Assembly (NCBI GenBank): GCA_963772375.1 | Contig: CAVYXG010000005.1 | Span: forward strand, 434,001 to 498,000 | Length of the DNA: 64,000 nucleotides | From: DATBHM01 sp963772375 | GTDB lineage: Bacteria; Actinomycetota; UBA4738; JACQTL01 | Direction of reading: 5' to 3' | Shown here: piece after piece, positions 17,315 to 24,829 of the stretch | Position numbering within the stretch: the stretch's first letter is position 1 | Layout of the letters: each line of letters begins with the position of its first letter | Position numbers and translations under genes: made by a program | The notes under the pieces: generated by a model | The model's input: only the letters and a program-made list of their open reading frames with translations | What the model was told of the DNA's origin: nothing | The model's database searches: none

Positions 17315-19587
17315 CCCCACCGCTCCCCGAGCATCGCCGCCAGGAGGGCCACCGCGCCCTGCTTGTCGAGCGGCTCGTTCCCGTTGCCGCACTTCGGCGA
17401 CTGCACGCAGGACGGGCAGCCGCGGTTGCACGGGCAGTCGCGGACGGTCTCGAGCGTCGCCCGAAGCCAGCGTTCCTCGCTCCGGAACCCCCGCTCGGTG
17501 ATGCCGGCCCCGCCCGGGTAGCCGTCGTACACGAAGATCGCGCAGGAGTCGGTGTCCGGGTGGTGCGGCGTCGACACGCCGCCGACGTCCCACCGGTCGC
17601 AGGTGGCGATGAGGGGGAGCAGCCCGATGGCCGCGTGCTCGGCGGCATGGGCGGCGCCCGGGACGTCGATCTCGCCGATCGCGGCCCGGTCGAGCACGCG
17701 GTGGGGGATCGCCCACCACACGGCCTTCGTGGTGAGGACCTGCGGCGGCATCGCGAGGGGGATCTCGTCGAGCGCCTCGCCGGTGAGGTGGAGCTTGCGG
17801 ACGTAGCTGGTGACCTGCCGCGTCACGGTGACCTCGCCGAAGAACGACGGCGTCTCCGGGCCGAGGCGCGATCCGTCAAGTTGGTTGACGATCTCGATGT
17901 CGGTGACGTCGCGCGACTGTGTGTACCAATCGGCCTCGCTCTTCCGGACGAGCGCCACGCCCCGTTCGAGCTGCAGCGACGCGACCTCGAACTGCTCGCC
18001 CTGGTGCAGGTAGATCGCGCCGGTGTGGAGCGTGAAGTGCGCGCGGAACTCGTCGGCCGTGCCGAGCAGCTCGCCGGTCTCCGCCAGCACGATCGCGATC
18101 TGCCCGCCGCTGGCGCTCCGGATGTCGATCATCCGGTGGGGGGACTCCCTGCCGCGGTGGTGGAGCGTGGCGCCGCGGCGTGTGAGCTCACCGGCCCCGA
18201 CCAGCCCGTCGACGGCCCGGTTCACGACGTCGGCGTCGCCGAAGAACGTCAGCTCGTCCGGGGCGAGGGGCTGCTCCCGGGCCGCGCACAGCAGGTGCGG
18301 GCCCAGCACGTACGGGTTCGTCGGGTCGACCACGGCGGCCTCCGGGGGCTTGTGGAACAGGTCGCCGGGATGCGCCACGAGGTACTGGTCGAGCGGATCG
18401 TCGTTGGCGACGAGAACGGCCAGCGAACCGGTTCCCCGGCGTCCGGCCCGGCCGGCCTGCTGCCACATGGACGCTCGGGTCCCCGGGTAGCCGGCCAGGA
18501 TCGCCGCGTCGAGCGAACCGACGTCGATCCCCAGCTCCAGCGCGCTGGTGGCCGCCACGGCGAGCAGCTCTCCGTCGGCCAGGGCGCGTTCCAGGCGGCG
18601 GCGTTCCTCCGGCAGGTAGCCGGCACGGTAGGCCTTGATCCTCGACTTGAACGCGCCCGGGACCTCCCGCCGGGCGAACTCCGCCAGCAGCTCGGCGGCC
18701 CGGCGAGAGCGGGCGAAGGCGATCGTTCGAATCTCCTGCGCCGCAAGTCTTCCGAGGAGAAAGGACGCCTCGCTCACGGCGCCCCGCCGCGCCCCCGTCT
18801 CGTCGTCGACGATCGGCGGGTTCCACAGCGCGAAGAGCTTCTCGCCGCGCGGCGAGTCGTCCCGCGTGACCTCGTCGAACGCGAGCCCGGTGAGCCGCGA
18901 CGCCAGCTCACCGGGGTTCCCGACCGTCGCGCTCGCCAGGACGAACCGGGGGTCGCCGCCGTACCGTGCCACCAGCCGGCGGAGCCGACGGAGGACCATC
19001 GCCACGTGCGACCCGAACACGCCCCGCGCCACATGCGCCTCGTCGACCACGACGTAGGCCAGCCGGAGCAGGAAGTCAGCCCACCGCCCGTGGTCGGGCA
19101 GCATCGATGCGTGGAGCATGTCGGGGTTGGACATCACGAGGTTCGCGTTCCGCCGGATCATCGGGCGCTCGACGGACGGCGTGTCGCCGTCGAACACCGC
19201 CGCTCGGATCTGGGGCAGCTTCAGCGAACGGACCTGCCGCAGCTGGTCCCGCGCCAGCGCCTTCGTGGGGAACAGGTACAGCGCGGTCGCCTTCGGGTCC
19301 TGCAGCACCCGCGACGCGAAGGCCATGTTGTAGACGAGCGTCTTGCCCGAGGCGGTCCCGGTCGCGATCACGACGTTCGCGCCGGCCGCCACGGAGTCGA
19401 ACGCGTCCCGCTGGTGCGGGTACAGCCCGTCGATCCCGAGCAGGCCGAGCCGTTGCACGAGCAGCTCCGGAACGTCGGGGAACGGCAGCACCTCCGGCTC
19501 CCGTTCCGGCAGCTCCTCGACGTGCACCAGCGACTCGGCGAACGCCGGATCGCCGGCGAACTCCCCCAGGAACGAGCGCGGATCCAT
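17311..19587 (-). CDS. DEAD/DEAH-box helicase with C-terminal Cys-rich (DUF1998) domain, MrfA/YprA type
   Basis: A 758-aa superfamily 2 helicase from the ATG at 19587; a longer open frame continues upstream but lacks family similarity and would cross the divergent promoter. Motif I is ATGTASGKT (about residues 70-78), motif II is DEAH, and motif III is SAT in LASATVGN. The second RecA domain carries LELGIDVGSLDAAILAGYPG and QQAGRAGRRG. The C-terminus has four clustered cysteines (CPCNRGCPSCVQSPKCGNGN), the zinc-binding signature of Bacillus MrfA and yeast Hrq1, which act in repair of DNA crosslinks. No mrfB-like nuclease gene is adjacent. A role in DNA repair is likely. Confidence 0.87.
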   Translation of the reverse strand: MDPRSFLGEFAGDPAFAESLVHVEELPEREPEVLPFPDVPELLVQRLGLLGIDGLYPHQRDAFDSVAAGANVVIATGTASGKTLVYNMAFASRVLQDPKATALYLFPTKALARDQLRQVRSLKLPQIRAAVFDGDTPSVERPMIRRNANLVMSNPDMLHASMLPDHGRWADFLLRLAYVVVDEAHVARGVFGSHVAMVLRRLRRLVARYGGDPRFVLASATVGNPGELASRLTGLAFDEVTRDDSPRGEKLFALWNPPIVDDETGARRGAVSEASFLLGRLAAQEIRTIAFARSRRAAELLAEFARREVPGAFKSRIKAYRAGYLPEERRRLERALADGELLAVAATSALELGIDVGSLDAAILAGYPGTRASMWQQAGRAGRRGTGSLAVLVANDDPLDQYLVAHPGDLFHKPPEAAVVDPTNPYVLGPHLLCAAREQPLAPDELTFFGDADVVNRAVDGLVGAGELTRRGATLHHRGRESPHRMIDIRSASGGQIAIVLAETGELLGTADEFRAHFTLHTGAIYLHQGEQFEVASLQLERGVALVRKSEADWYTQSRDVTDIEIVNQLDGSRLGPETPSFFGEVTVTRQVTSYVRKLHLTGEALDEIPLAMPPQVLTTKAVWWAIPHRVLDRAAIGEIDVPGAAHAAEHAAIGLLPLIATCDRWDVGGVSTPHHPDTDSCAIFVYDGYPGGAGITERGFRSEERWLRATLETVRDCPCNRGCPSCVQSPKCGNGNEPLDKQGAVALLAAMLGERWG

Positions 19588-19683
19588 CGCACCCGATCGT
19601 AGACGCGGCCGAACTGCCCGGTCGCCGGGGCCGCGGCCTGCTGCCTGAGGCCGATGGGGACACGCCGATAGGATCGGCGGCTC

Positions 19684-20712
19684 ATGGACTGGGTGCTCCT
19701 CGTCGTCGCGCTCGCCGTCATCCTGGGCGGCGCGGAGCTGTTCACCAACGGGGTCGAATGGATCGGCGAGGGCTACGGTCTGTCCGAGGGCGCCGTCGGC
19801 AGCGTGCTGGCGGCCGTCGGCACCGCGCTCCCCGAGACCATCCTGCCGCTCATCGCGATCACGTTCGGCGGCGCGGTCACCGGGAAGGAGATCGGCGTCG
19901 GAGCGATCATCGGGGCCCCGTTCATGCTCTCGACGCTCGCGATGTTCGTGCTGGGGGCGACCGTGATCGGCTACTCGCGCGCCGGCCTGCGCTCGCGGCG
20001 GATCGGCGTCGACACGGCCGTCCCGAAGCTCGACCTGTCCGTGTTCCTCGTGCTGTACGCGTGCGCGATCGTGGCCGGCCTGCTCCACGTGAAGGCGCTG
20101 AACATCGCGCTGGCCGTCGGGTTCGTCGTCGTGTACGTGTTCTACGTCCGACGGCACTTCGCGAGCCCCCCGCCCGAGGCCGTCGAGGGCGGCCTCAAGC
20201 CGTTGCACCTGGGCCGGACCCCCCGGCCGCGCCGGTACGAGGGCGACCCGCCGACGTGGCTCGCGATCGTCCAGACCCTGCTCGGCCTCGCGGTGATCGT
20301 GGTGGCGGCCAGGATGTTCGTGTCGGCGGTGACCTCGATCTCGGACGCCCTGCACGTCTCCAAGCTGGCGTTCGCGCTGCTGGTGGCGCCGGTGGCGACC
20401 GAGCTCCCCGAGACGTTCAACGCCGGCGTCATCTGGGCCCGCCGGAGCAAGGACACCCTCGCGGTGGGCAACATCACCGGCGCGCTGGTGTTCCAGGCGG
20501 TGTTCCCGGTGGCGATCGGGCTGCTGCTCACGCCGTGGCGGTTGACGACCGAGTCCCTCGTCGCGGCCTTGGTGGCGTTCGGCGCGGCGGCGTTCCTGTT
20601 CGGGAGCCTGGTGATCCGGAACCGCCTGACCGCGAGGCTGCTGCTCGTCCAGGGCGTGTTGTACGCGGGCTACGTGGTCTACGTGCTGACGCGGCTGAAA
20701 GAGCCCGGCTGA
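19684..20712 (+). CDS. CaCA-family sodium/calcium exchanger
   Basis: A 342-aa cation antiporter with about ten membrane helices and both inverted alpha-repeats: VGSVLAAVGTALPETILPLI (alpha-1, about residues 38-57) and VAPVATELPETFNAG (alpha-2, about residues 237-251). The paired acidic residues in TALPET and ATELPET bind Ca2+. It should export Ca2+ in exchange for Na+ or H+. The gene is divergent from the helicase. A TAGGAT hexamer at 19669-19674 lies only 9 nt before the ATG, suggesting a very short 5' leader. Ion selectivity cannot be read from sequence. Confidence 0.85.
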   Translation: MDWVLLVVALAVILGGAELFTNGVEWIGEGYGLSEGAVGSVLAAVGTALPETILPLIAITFGGAVTGKEIGVGAIIGAPFMLSTLAMFVLGATVIGYSRAGLRSRRIGVDTAVPKLDLSVFLVLYACAIVAGLLHVKALNIALAVGFVVVYVFYVRRHFASPPPEAVEGGLKPLHLGRTPRPRRYEGDPPTWLAIVQTLLGLAVIVVAARMFVSAVTSISDALHVSKLAFALLVAPVATELPETFNAGVIWARRSKDTLAVGNITGALVFQAVFPVAIGLLLTPWRLTTESLVAALVAFGAAAFLFGSLVIRNRLTARLLLVQGVLYAGYVVYVLTRLKEPG

Positions 20713-20719
20713 ACGCGCC

Positions 20720-21697
20720 TCAGCAGTGCTTGAGCAGCCCGTCCGGCTTCATGTCGGCGTACAGCGCGGACGCCCCCGGCTGGATGAACACGACGTCGGC
20801 CGACCCCACCACGCCGCCCACCGCCGGGACGATGCAGTTGACCACGCTCTTGGCAGGGATCTTCGCCGCGGTGAACCCGAGCTGAACGACCTTCGACAGC
20901 GGCAGGTCGGTCTGGACGTTGCGCATCCCGGCCCCGATGTACGTGAGCATCACGCCGGGGTCCTTCTGGAAGTCCTTCTCGAACTCCCCGAGCGTCGCCA
21001 GGAACAGCCGGCCCTGGTTCAGCGAGCGGTCGAGGTCGCCTCGGGAAAAGTCGTGGCGGTCCCGGGCGAACGACAGGGCCTGCTTGCCGCTCATGTGGAC
21101 CTCGCCGGGCTCGAAGTCCGCACCGGAGAAGTGGTCGTGCATGGGCTGCAGGACCTTGACCGTCACCCCGCCGATCGTGTCGATCATCTGCTTGAGCCCG
21201 ACGAACGACGTCAGGACGTAGAAGTCGATGTGGATGCCCGTAAGATCCTCGATGGTCTGGACCGTGAGCTTGGGCCCGCCGAACGACATGGCCGCGGTGA
21301 TCTTGTCCTTGCCGTGGCCCGGGATGTCGACGTAGGAGTCACGGGGGAACCCGAGGATCGAGGCCGTGTGCTTGGCGGGATTCAGCCCGATGATGTGGAT
21401 CGAGTCCGAACGCTCCTGGTCGATGGGCTGGCCCGGGCGCGCGTCGCTGCCGAGGGCCAGGACGAAGATGGGCTTCTTGCCGTTGAGGACCGGGAACGCC
21501 TCCGCCGGGTGGGCCAGGCCGAGGGCGAACCCCGGCATCGCCTGTGCGCTGGGCGACGACGCCGTGCCGAGGGCCGAACCCGCGACCCATACCGTGAGGG
21601 CGGCGAGCCCGAGGGCGATCCGCCGGCGGGCACGGCTCGGGCGGAAAGCCGGCTGATCGCCGGCGGCGGGCGTGCGGGCGGTTCGGCGCAGCTGCAT
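20720..21697 (-). CDS. LytR-CpsA-Psr (LCP) family cell-wall polymer ligase
   Basis: A 325-aa type II membrane protein. A basic start (LRRTAR, RPSRARRRIALG) and one helix (about residues 28-48) are followed by an extracellular LCP domain. Family motifs are VLALGSDARPGQ (about residue 80), RSDSIHIIGLNPAKHTASILGFPRDSYVDI (split here: RSDSIHIIGLNP then GFPRDS with the catalytic Arg), DLTGIHIDFYVLTSF and SFARDRHDFSRGDLDRS. LCP enzymes transfer undecaprenyl-linked glycopolymers to peptidoglycan, or mycolyl-arabinogalactan precursors in actinobacteria. It overlaps by 1 bp the upstream gene in the same operon. Confidence 0.88.
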   Translation of the reverse strand: MQLRRTARTPAAGDQPAFRPSRARRRIALGLAALTVWVAGSALGTASSPSAQAMPGFALGLAHPAEAFPVLNGKKPIFVLALGSDARPGQPIDQERSDSIHIIGLNPAKHTASILGFPRDSYVDIPGHGKDKITAAMSFGGPKLTVQTIEDLTGIHIDFYVLTSFVGLKQMIDTIGGVTVKVLQPMHDHFSGADFEPGEVHMSGKQALSFARDRHDFSRGDLDRSLNQGRLFLATLGEFEKDFQKDPGVMLTYIGAGMRNVQTDLPLSKVVQLGFTAAKIPAKSVVNCIVPAVGGVVGSADVVFIQPGASALYADMKPDGLLKHC

Positions 21698-22389
21698 CAG
21701 TTCGATCCTCCGGAGCTCTTGGGTCCGCCGCCGTCACGGCGATCGGCCTTGTAGGCGACGATGATCCAGCCGCCCTCGCCGCGCTGCATGATGTACGTGG
21801 CGTGCGACTTGATGGTCGTCGACTGGCCGTCCTTTTTCGTGGCGTCCGCGGTGAAGTCGGCCGTCGCGGCCGCGGTGTACGGCTGACCGCCCTTGTCGGT
21901 CAGCATGTTCACGGCGAGGCTCGCGAAGTGCGGCTTGATGTCCTTGTAGGTGTCGCCGGCATCGGCGCCGAGCGTGAGGATGTTCTCGTCTCGCTTCGCC
22001 GCATCGGAGATCTTCCCCTGCTCGAAGAAGCCGAAGACGTTGTCGTAGTTCCCCGACTGCCACGTCTGCGGGTCGACGAACGCGATCGTGTACATGTTGC
22101 CCAGCGTCGAGCGGATGTCGTCGACGGCGTCCTTGACATTCGCCGCGTCGGGCTTCTTGGTCACGACCGTGACGGACTTCGACGCCCGCATGTGGAACTT
22201 CACGGGCGTGACGTCCGACGGGAGCACGATGGGGCTCGCGTGGTTCGACGGGTCCACCTTCGGCCCCTTGCCGCCGCCCCGGTTGAGCAGGAAGAACACG
22301 CCGCCGCCGGCGACCACGACGACGGCGACGACGATCGCGATGGTGCGCCAACTACGCGACTGAGCAGAGTGACGTGCGGGGGAGGACAA
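21697..22389 (-). CDS. Single-pass membrane-anchored protein, LCP partner
   Basis: A 230-aa protein with one N-terminal membrane anchor (about residues 17-35: IAIVVAVVVVAGGGVFFLL) and an extracellular domain of about 190 residues rich in Thr, Lys and Asp. No catalytic motif is recognised. Its topology resembles Mce-associated and other actinobacterial NTF2-like anchored proteins, but the match is not firm. Its stop overlaps the LCP start by 1 bp, so the two are co-translated, and a role in wall-polymer attachment is suggested only by this. It is divergent from the STAS gene at 22504. Confidence 0.65.
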   Translation of the reverse strand: MSSPARHSAQSRSWRTIAIVVAVVVVAGGGVFFLLNRGGGKGPKVDPSNHASPIVLPSDVTPVKFHMRASKSVTVVTKKPDAANVKDAVDDIRSTLGNMYTIAFVDPQTWQSGNYDNVFGFFEQGKISDAAKRDENILTLGADAGDTYKDIKPHFASLAVNMLTDKGGQPYTAAATADFTADATKKDGQSTTIKSHATYIMQRGEGGWIIVAYKADRRDGGGPKSSGGSN

Positions 22390-22503
22390 GACTGGAAGAG
22401 GCTACCCACCGATCCCCGGAACATCAACCAACCCCGTGTGGAGATCGGGTCGCCGCGTTCAGTTCGACCGGGTTCGGGCCCTGGCGCTATCCTTCCGCGC
22501 GAC

Positions 22504-22839
22504 ATGAACCTCGACCTCGATACCTCCACCCAGGGTTCCACCAGCGTCGTCACGCTCCGCGGCGAGATCGACGTGTACACGGCGCCCCGACTGCGGCAGG
22601 CGCTCATCGACCTCGTCGGCCAGGGGACGACCGACATCGTGGTCGACATGGACAAGGTCGACTTCCTCGACTCGACCGGGCTCGGGGTGCTGGTCGGCGG
22701 CCTGAAGCGCGTGAAATCGAACGACGGCGACCTGAAGCTCGTGATCTCGCAGGACCGGATCATGAAGATCTTCGACATCACCGGGCTCTCCAAGGTGTTC
22801 CCCATCCACGGGACGCTCGACGAAGCGCTCGGGGCGTGA
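22504..22839 (+). CDS. Anti-sigma factor antagonist (STAS domain)
   Basis: A 111-aa SpoIIAA/RsbV-type protein. The STAS core is clear: LRGEIDVYTAPRLRQAL (residues 18-34) and VDMDKVDFLDSTGLGVLVGG (about residues 47-66), where the Ser of DSTG is the phosphorylation site. When unphosphorylated it binds its anti-sigma kinase and frees a sigma factor. The next gene encodes such a kinase 28 bp downstream, forming a partner-switching pair. No sigma factor gene lies next to it. A TATCCT hexamer at 22488-22493 is 10 nt before the ATG. Confidence 0.88.
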   Translation: MNLDLDTSTQGSTSVVTLRGEIDVYTAPRLRQALIDLVGQGTTDIVVDMDKVDFLDSTGLGVLVGGLKRVKSNDGDLKLVISQDRIMKIFDITGLSKVFPIHGTLDEALGA

Positions 22840-22867
22840 CGCGGTCGGGTGCGGGCCCGGTGATCGC

Positions 22868-23332
22868 ATGATCGATCCCGACGTGGAGCTCCAGATCCCG
22901 CCGAAGCCCGAATACGTCGCCCTCGTGCGGCACGTGGTGGGGGCGGCGGCGAGGATGGGCGGCCTCTCGCCCGACCTGGTCGACAACGTGAAGCTCGCGG
23001 TGTCGGAGGCGGCGACGAACGCGGTCACGACCACCCAGCGCGCGAGCTCGGAGGAGTTCGTCGAGGTGCGCGCCGAGCTCGAGGGCGACCGGCTGGTCGT
23101 GCAGGTGACCGACCGGGGATCGCACGACGAGGCGCTGCGCTCCCTCGAGAGCGGCGACACCGACCCCAGCTCGCTCGACTTCAGCTTCGAACGTGGCCTG
23201 TCGCTGCCGCTCATCCAGGGCCTGGTGGACGAGTTCGAGATCGAACCCCGCGAGGGCGGCGGGAGCGTCGTTCGCATGACGATCATCGAGTCGGAGCCCG
23301 CGTCCGAGCCCACCCCGGAGCCGACGACGTAG
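22868..23332 (+). CDS. Anti-sigma regulatory serine/threonine kinase (RsbW/SpoIIAB-like)
   Basis: A 154-aa GHKL-type ATPase. The N-box is VKLAVSEAATNAV (about residues 41-53) and the G1 box is VQVTDRGSHDE (about residues 78-88). A shortened lid and G2-like FERGLSLPLIQGLVDEFEI follow, as in anti-sigma kinases. It should phosphorylate the upstream STAS protein and sequester a sigma factor of the SigB/SigF group. The C-terminus ends in an acidic, Pro-rich tail. The cognate sigma factor is not in the window. Confidence 0.83.
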   Translation: MIDPDVELQIPPKPEYVALVRHVVGAAARMGGLSPDLVDNVKLAVSEAATNAVTTTQRASSEEFVEVRAELEGDRLVVQVTDRGSHDEALRSLESGDTDPSSLDFSFERGLSLPLIQGLVDEFEIEPREGGGSVVRMTIIESEPASEPTPEPTT

Positions 23333-23445
23333 CGCGCGTCCGCACCGGGGCGAACACGACAACTCAATCGAACGCTCGAAGGTGCGCCGGGAAGCCTGGT
23401 CGGCAGGTCCCGGCGCCGTCCGTTCCCGGGCCGGGACCGAAGGGG

Positions 23446-24672
23446 ATGCGCATGGACCTGATCCTCGAGGTCTTCCTGATCTTCGCGGGGGCGAAGGCGG
23501 CGGGGGAGCTGTTCGTCCGCCTGCGGCTCCCGGCGCTGGCCGGCGAGCTGCTGGTCGGGGTGGTCCTCGGTCCCGCGGTGCTGGGGTGGGTGCACATCAG
23601 CCAGGCCTCCACCGCGCTCGCCGACCTCGGCATCGTGGTACTGCTGTTTGCGGCGGGCCTGGAGTCGCCGGTGGGCGAGCTGGTGGCCGTGGGTCCGGCC
23701 GCGCTGGCCACGAGCGTCGGCGGCGTCGCGGCCACGGTGCTCGCGACGTTCCTGGCGATGATCGGGCTCGGGGTGCCCGGCGGCGCGGCCGCGCCGGCCG
23801 CGCTCGCCCTCGCGGCGACCTCGGTCGGCATCGCGGCCCGGGCCTTCGGCGACCTCGGCGCGGTGAGGAGCGCCCCCGGCCGCGTGGTGCTGGGCGCCGC
23901 CGTCGTCGACGACGTGGTCGTGCTGGCGGTCCTGCCGCTGGTGCAGGCCGGCTCCGCCGGGTCCTCCTCCATCGACGTCCTCGCGGGGGTGCTGGGGGCG
24001 GTGGCGTTCGTGGCGGTCGCGGCGGTGATCGGTCCCCGGCTGGCCCGGGGGCGTCTCTCGGTCTGGCTCGAGGCGCCCCGGATCCGGCGGAGCCCGTTCG
24101 TCCTCGCGCTGGTGCTGTGTCTGGGCCTCGCCGCGCTCGCCGAGCGGGTGGGGCTGGCGGCGCTGATCGGGGCCTTCCTGGCCGGGATGATCCTGGCGGA
24201 GACCGAGCACCGCGAGAGCCTCGAACGCCAGATGGAGCCGCTGTTCGACTTCCTGGTGCCGTTCTTCTTCGTGGTCTCCGGCGCGCGGCTGGTTCCGGGG
24301 GCGCTCGCGGACGCCGGACCCGGGTTCCTGGCAGCGGTGCTGGGCGCGGCCCTGCTGGCCAAGCCGCTGGGCGCGGCGGCCGGCGCGTTCGGCCTCTCGG
24401 CGCGGTCCCGTCTGGCGGTCGGGGCCGGCATGCTGCCGCGGGGCGAGGTCACCCTGGCCGTGGCCACCGGGATCGGGGCAGCCGCCGGCGCGACCGCGTC
24501 GCAGCTGTACGCGGCGCTGGTGGCGGCCGTGTTCGTGTCCACGGTGGTCGCGGCGCCGATCCTGCAGGGCGTCCTGCCCCGCGAGGACCGCCACCGTCCG
24601 GCCCCGCGCAGGGAGATCCCCCCGGAGGCGTTCGATGCCGACGCGGACGGGGAAGAAACACGTGGCGGGTGA
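23446..24672 (+). CDS. CPA2-family cation:proton antiporter (KefB/NapA type)
   Basis: A 408-aa monovalent cation/H+ antiporter with about 12-13 helices. It has the early motif RLPALAGELLVGVVLGPAVLG (split here as RLRLPALAGELLVG and VVLGPAVLG), the ion-site region VLGAAVVDDVVVLAVLP with paired Asp (about residue 155), and GAFLAGMILAE near 240. The double Asp suggests electrogenic Na+/H+ or K+/H+ exchange as in NapA. No RCK domain is attached. It stands between the anti-sigma pair and the proton pyrophosphatase, all on the plus strand. Confidence 0.84.
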   Translation: MRMDLILEVFLIFAGAKAAGELFVRLRLPALAGELLVGVVLGPAVLGWVHISQASTALADLGIVVLLFAAGLESPVGELVAVGPAALATSVGGVAATVLATFLAMIGLGVPGGAAAPAALALAATSVGIAARAFGDLGAVRSAPGRVVLGAAVVDDVVVLAVLPLVQAGSAGSSSIDVLAGVLGAVAFVAVAAVIGPRLARGRLSVWLEAPRIRRSPFVLALVLCLGLAALAERVGLAALIGAFLAGMILAETEHRESLERQMEPLFDFLVPFFFVVSGARLVPGALADAGPGFLAAVLGAALLAKPLGAAAGAFGLSARSRLAVGAGMLPRGEVTLAVATGIGAAAGATASQLYAALVAAVFVSTVVAAPILQGVLPREDRHRPAPRREIPPEAFDADADGEETRGG

Positions 24673-24829
24673 CGCGCCCGGCCACGCCTCGGCCGTCCGG
24701 CCGAGGTCGGCCTGGTCTCCGCTTCGCTAGAATCCACCGGCATTTCCCCCGGCAGTCGGCGGGAACGCGCACGTACCGCACACACACGCGAACCCCGCGG
24801 ATCCCGCGGGGCAACCACCAGGAGGGTTC

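Noticed and set aside
22459..24594. A 711-codon minus-strand frame opposite the STAS, anti-sigma and antiporter genes
   Set aside because: Shadow frame with biased composition; the plus-strand genes have clear motifs and starts.
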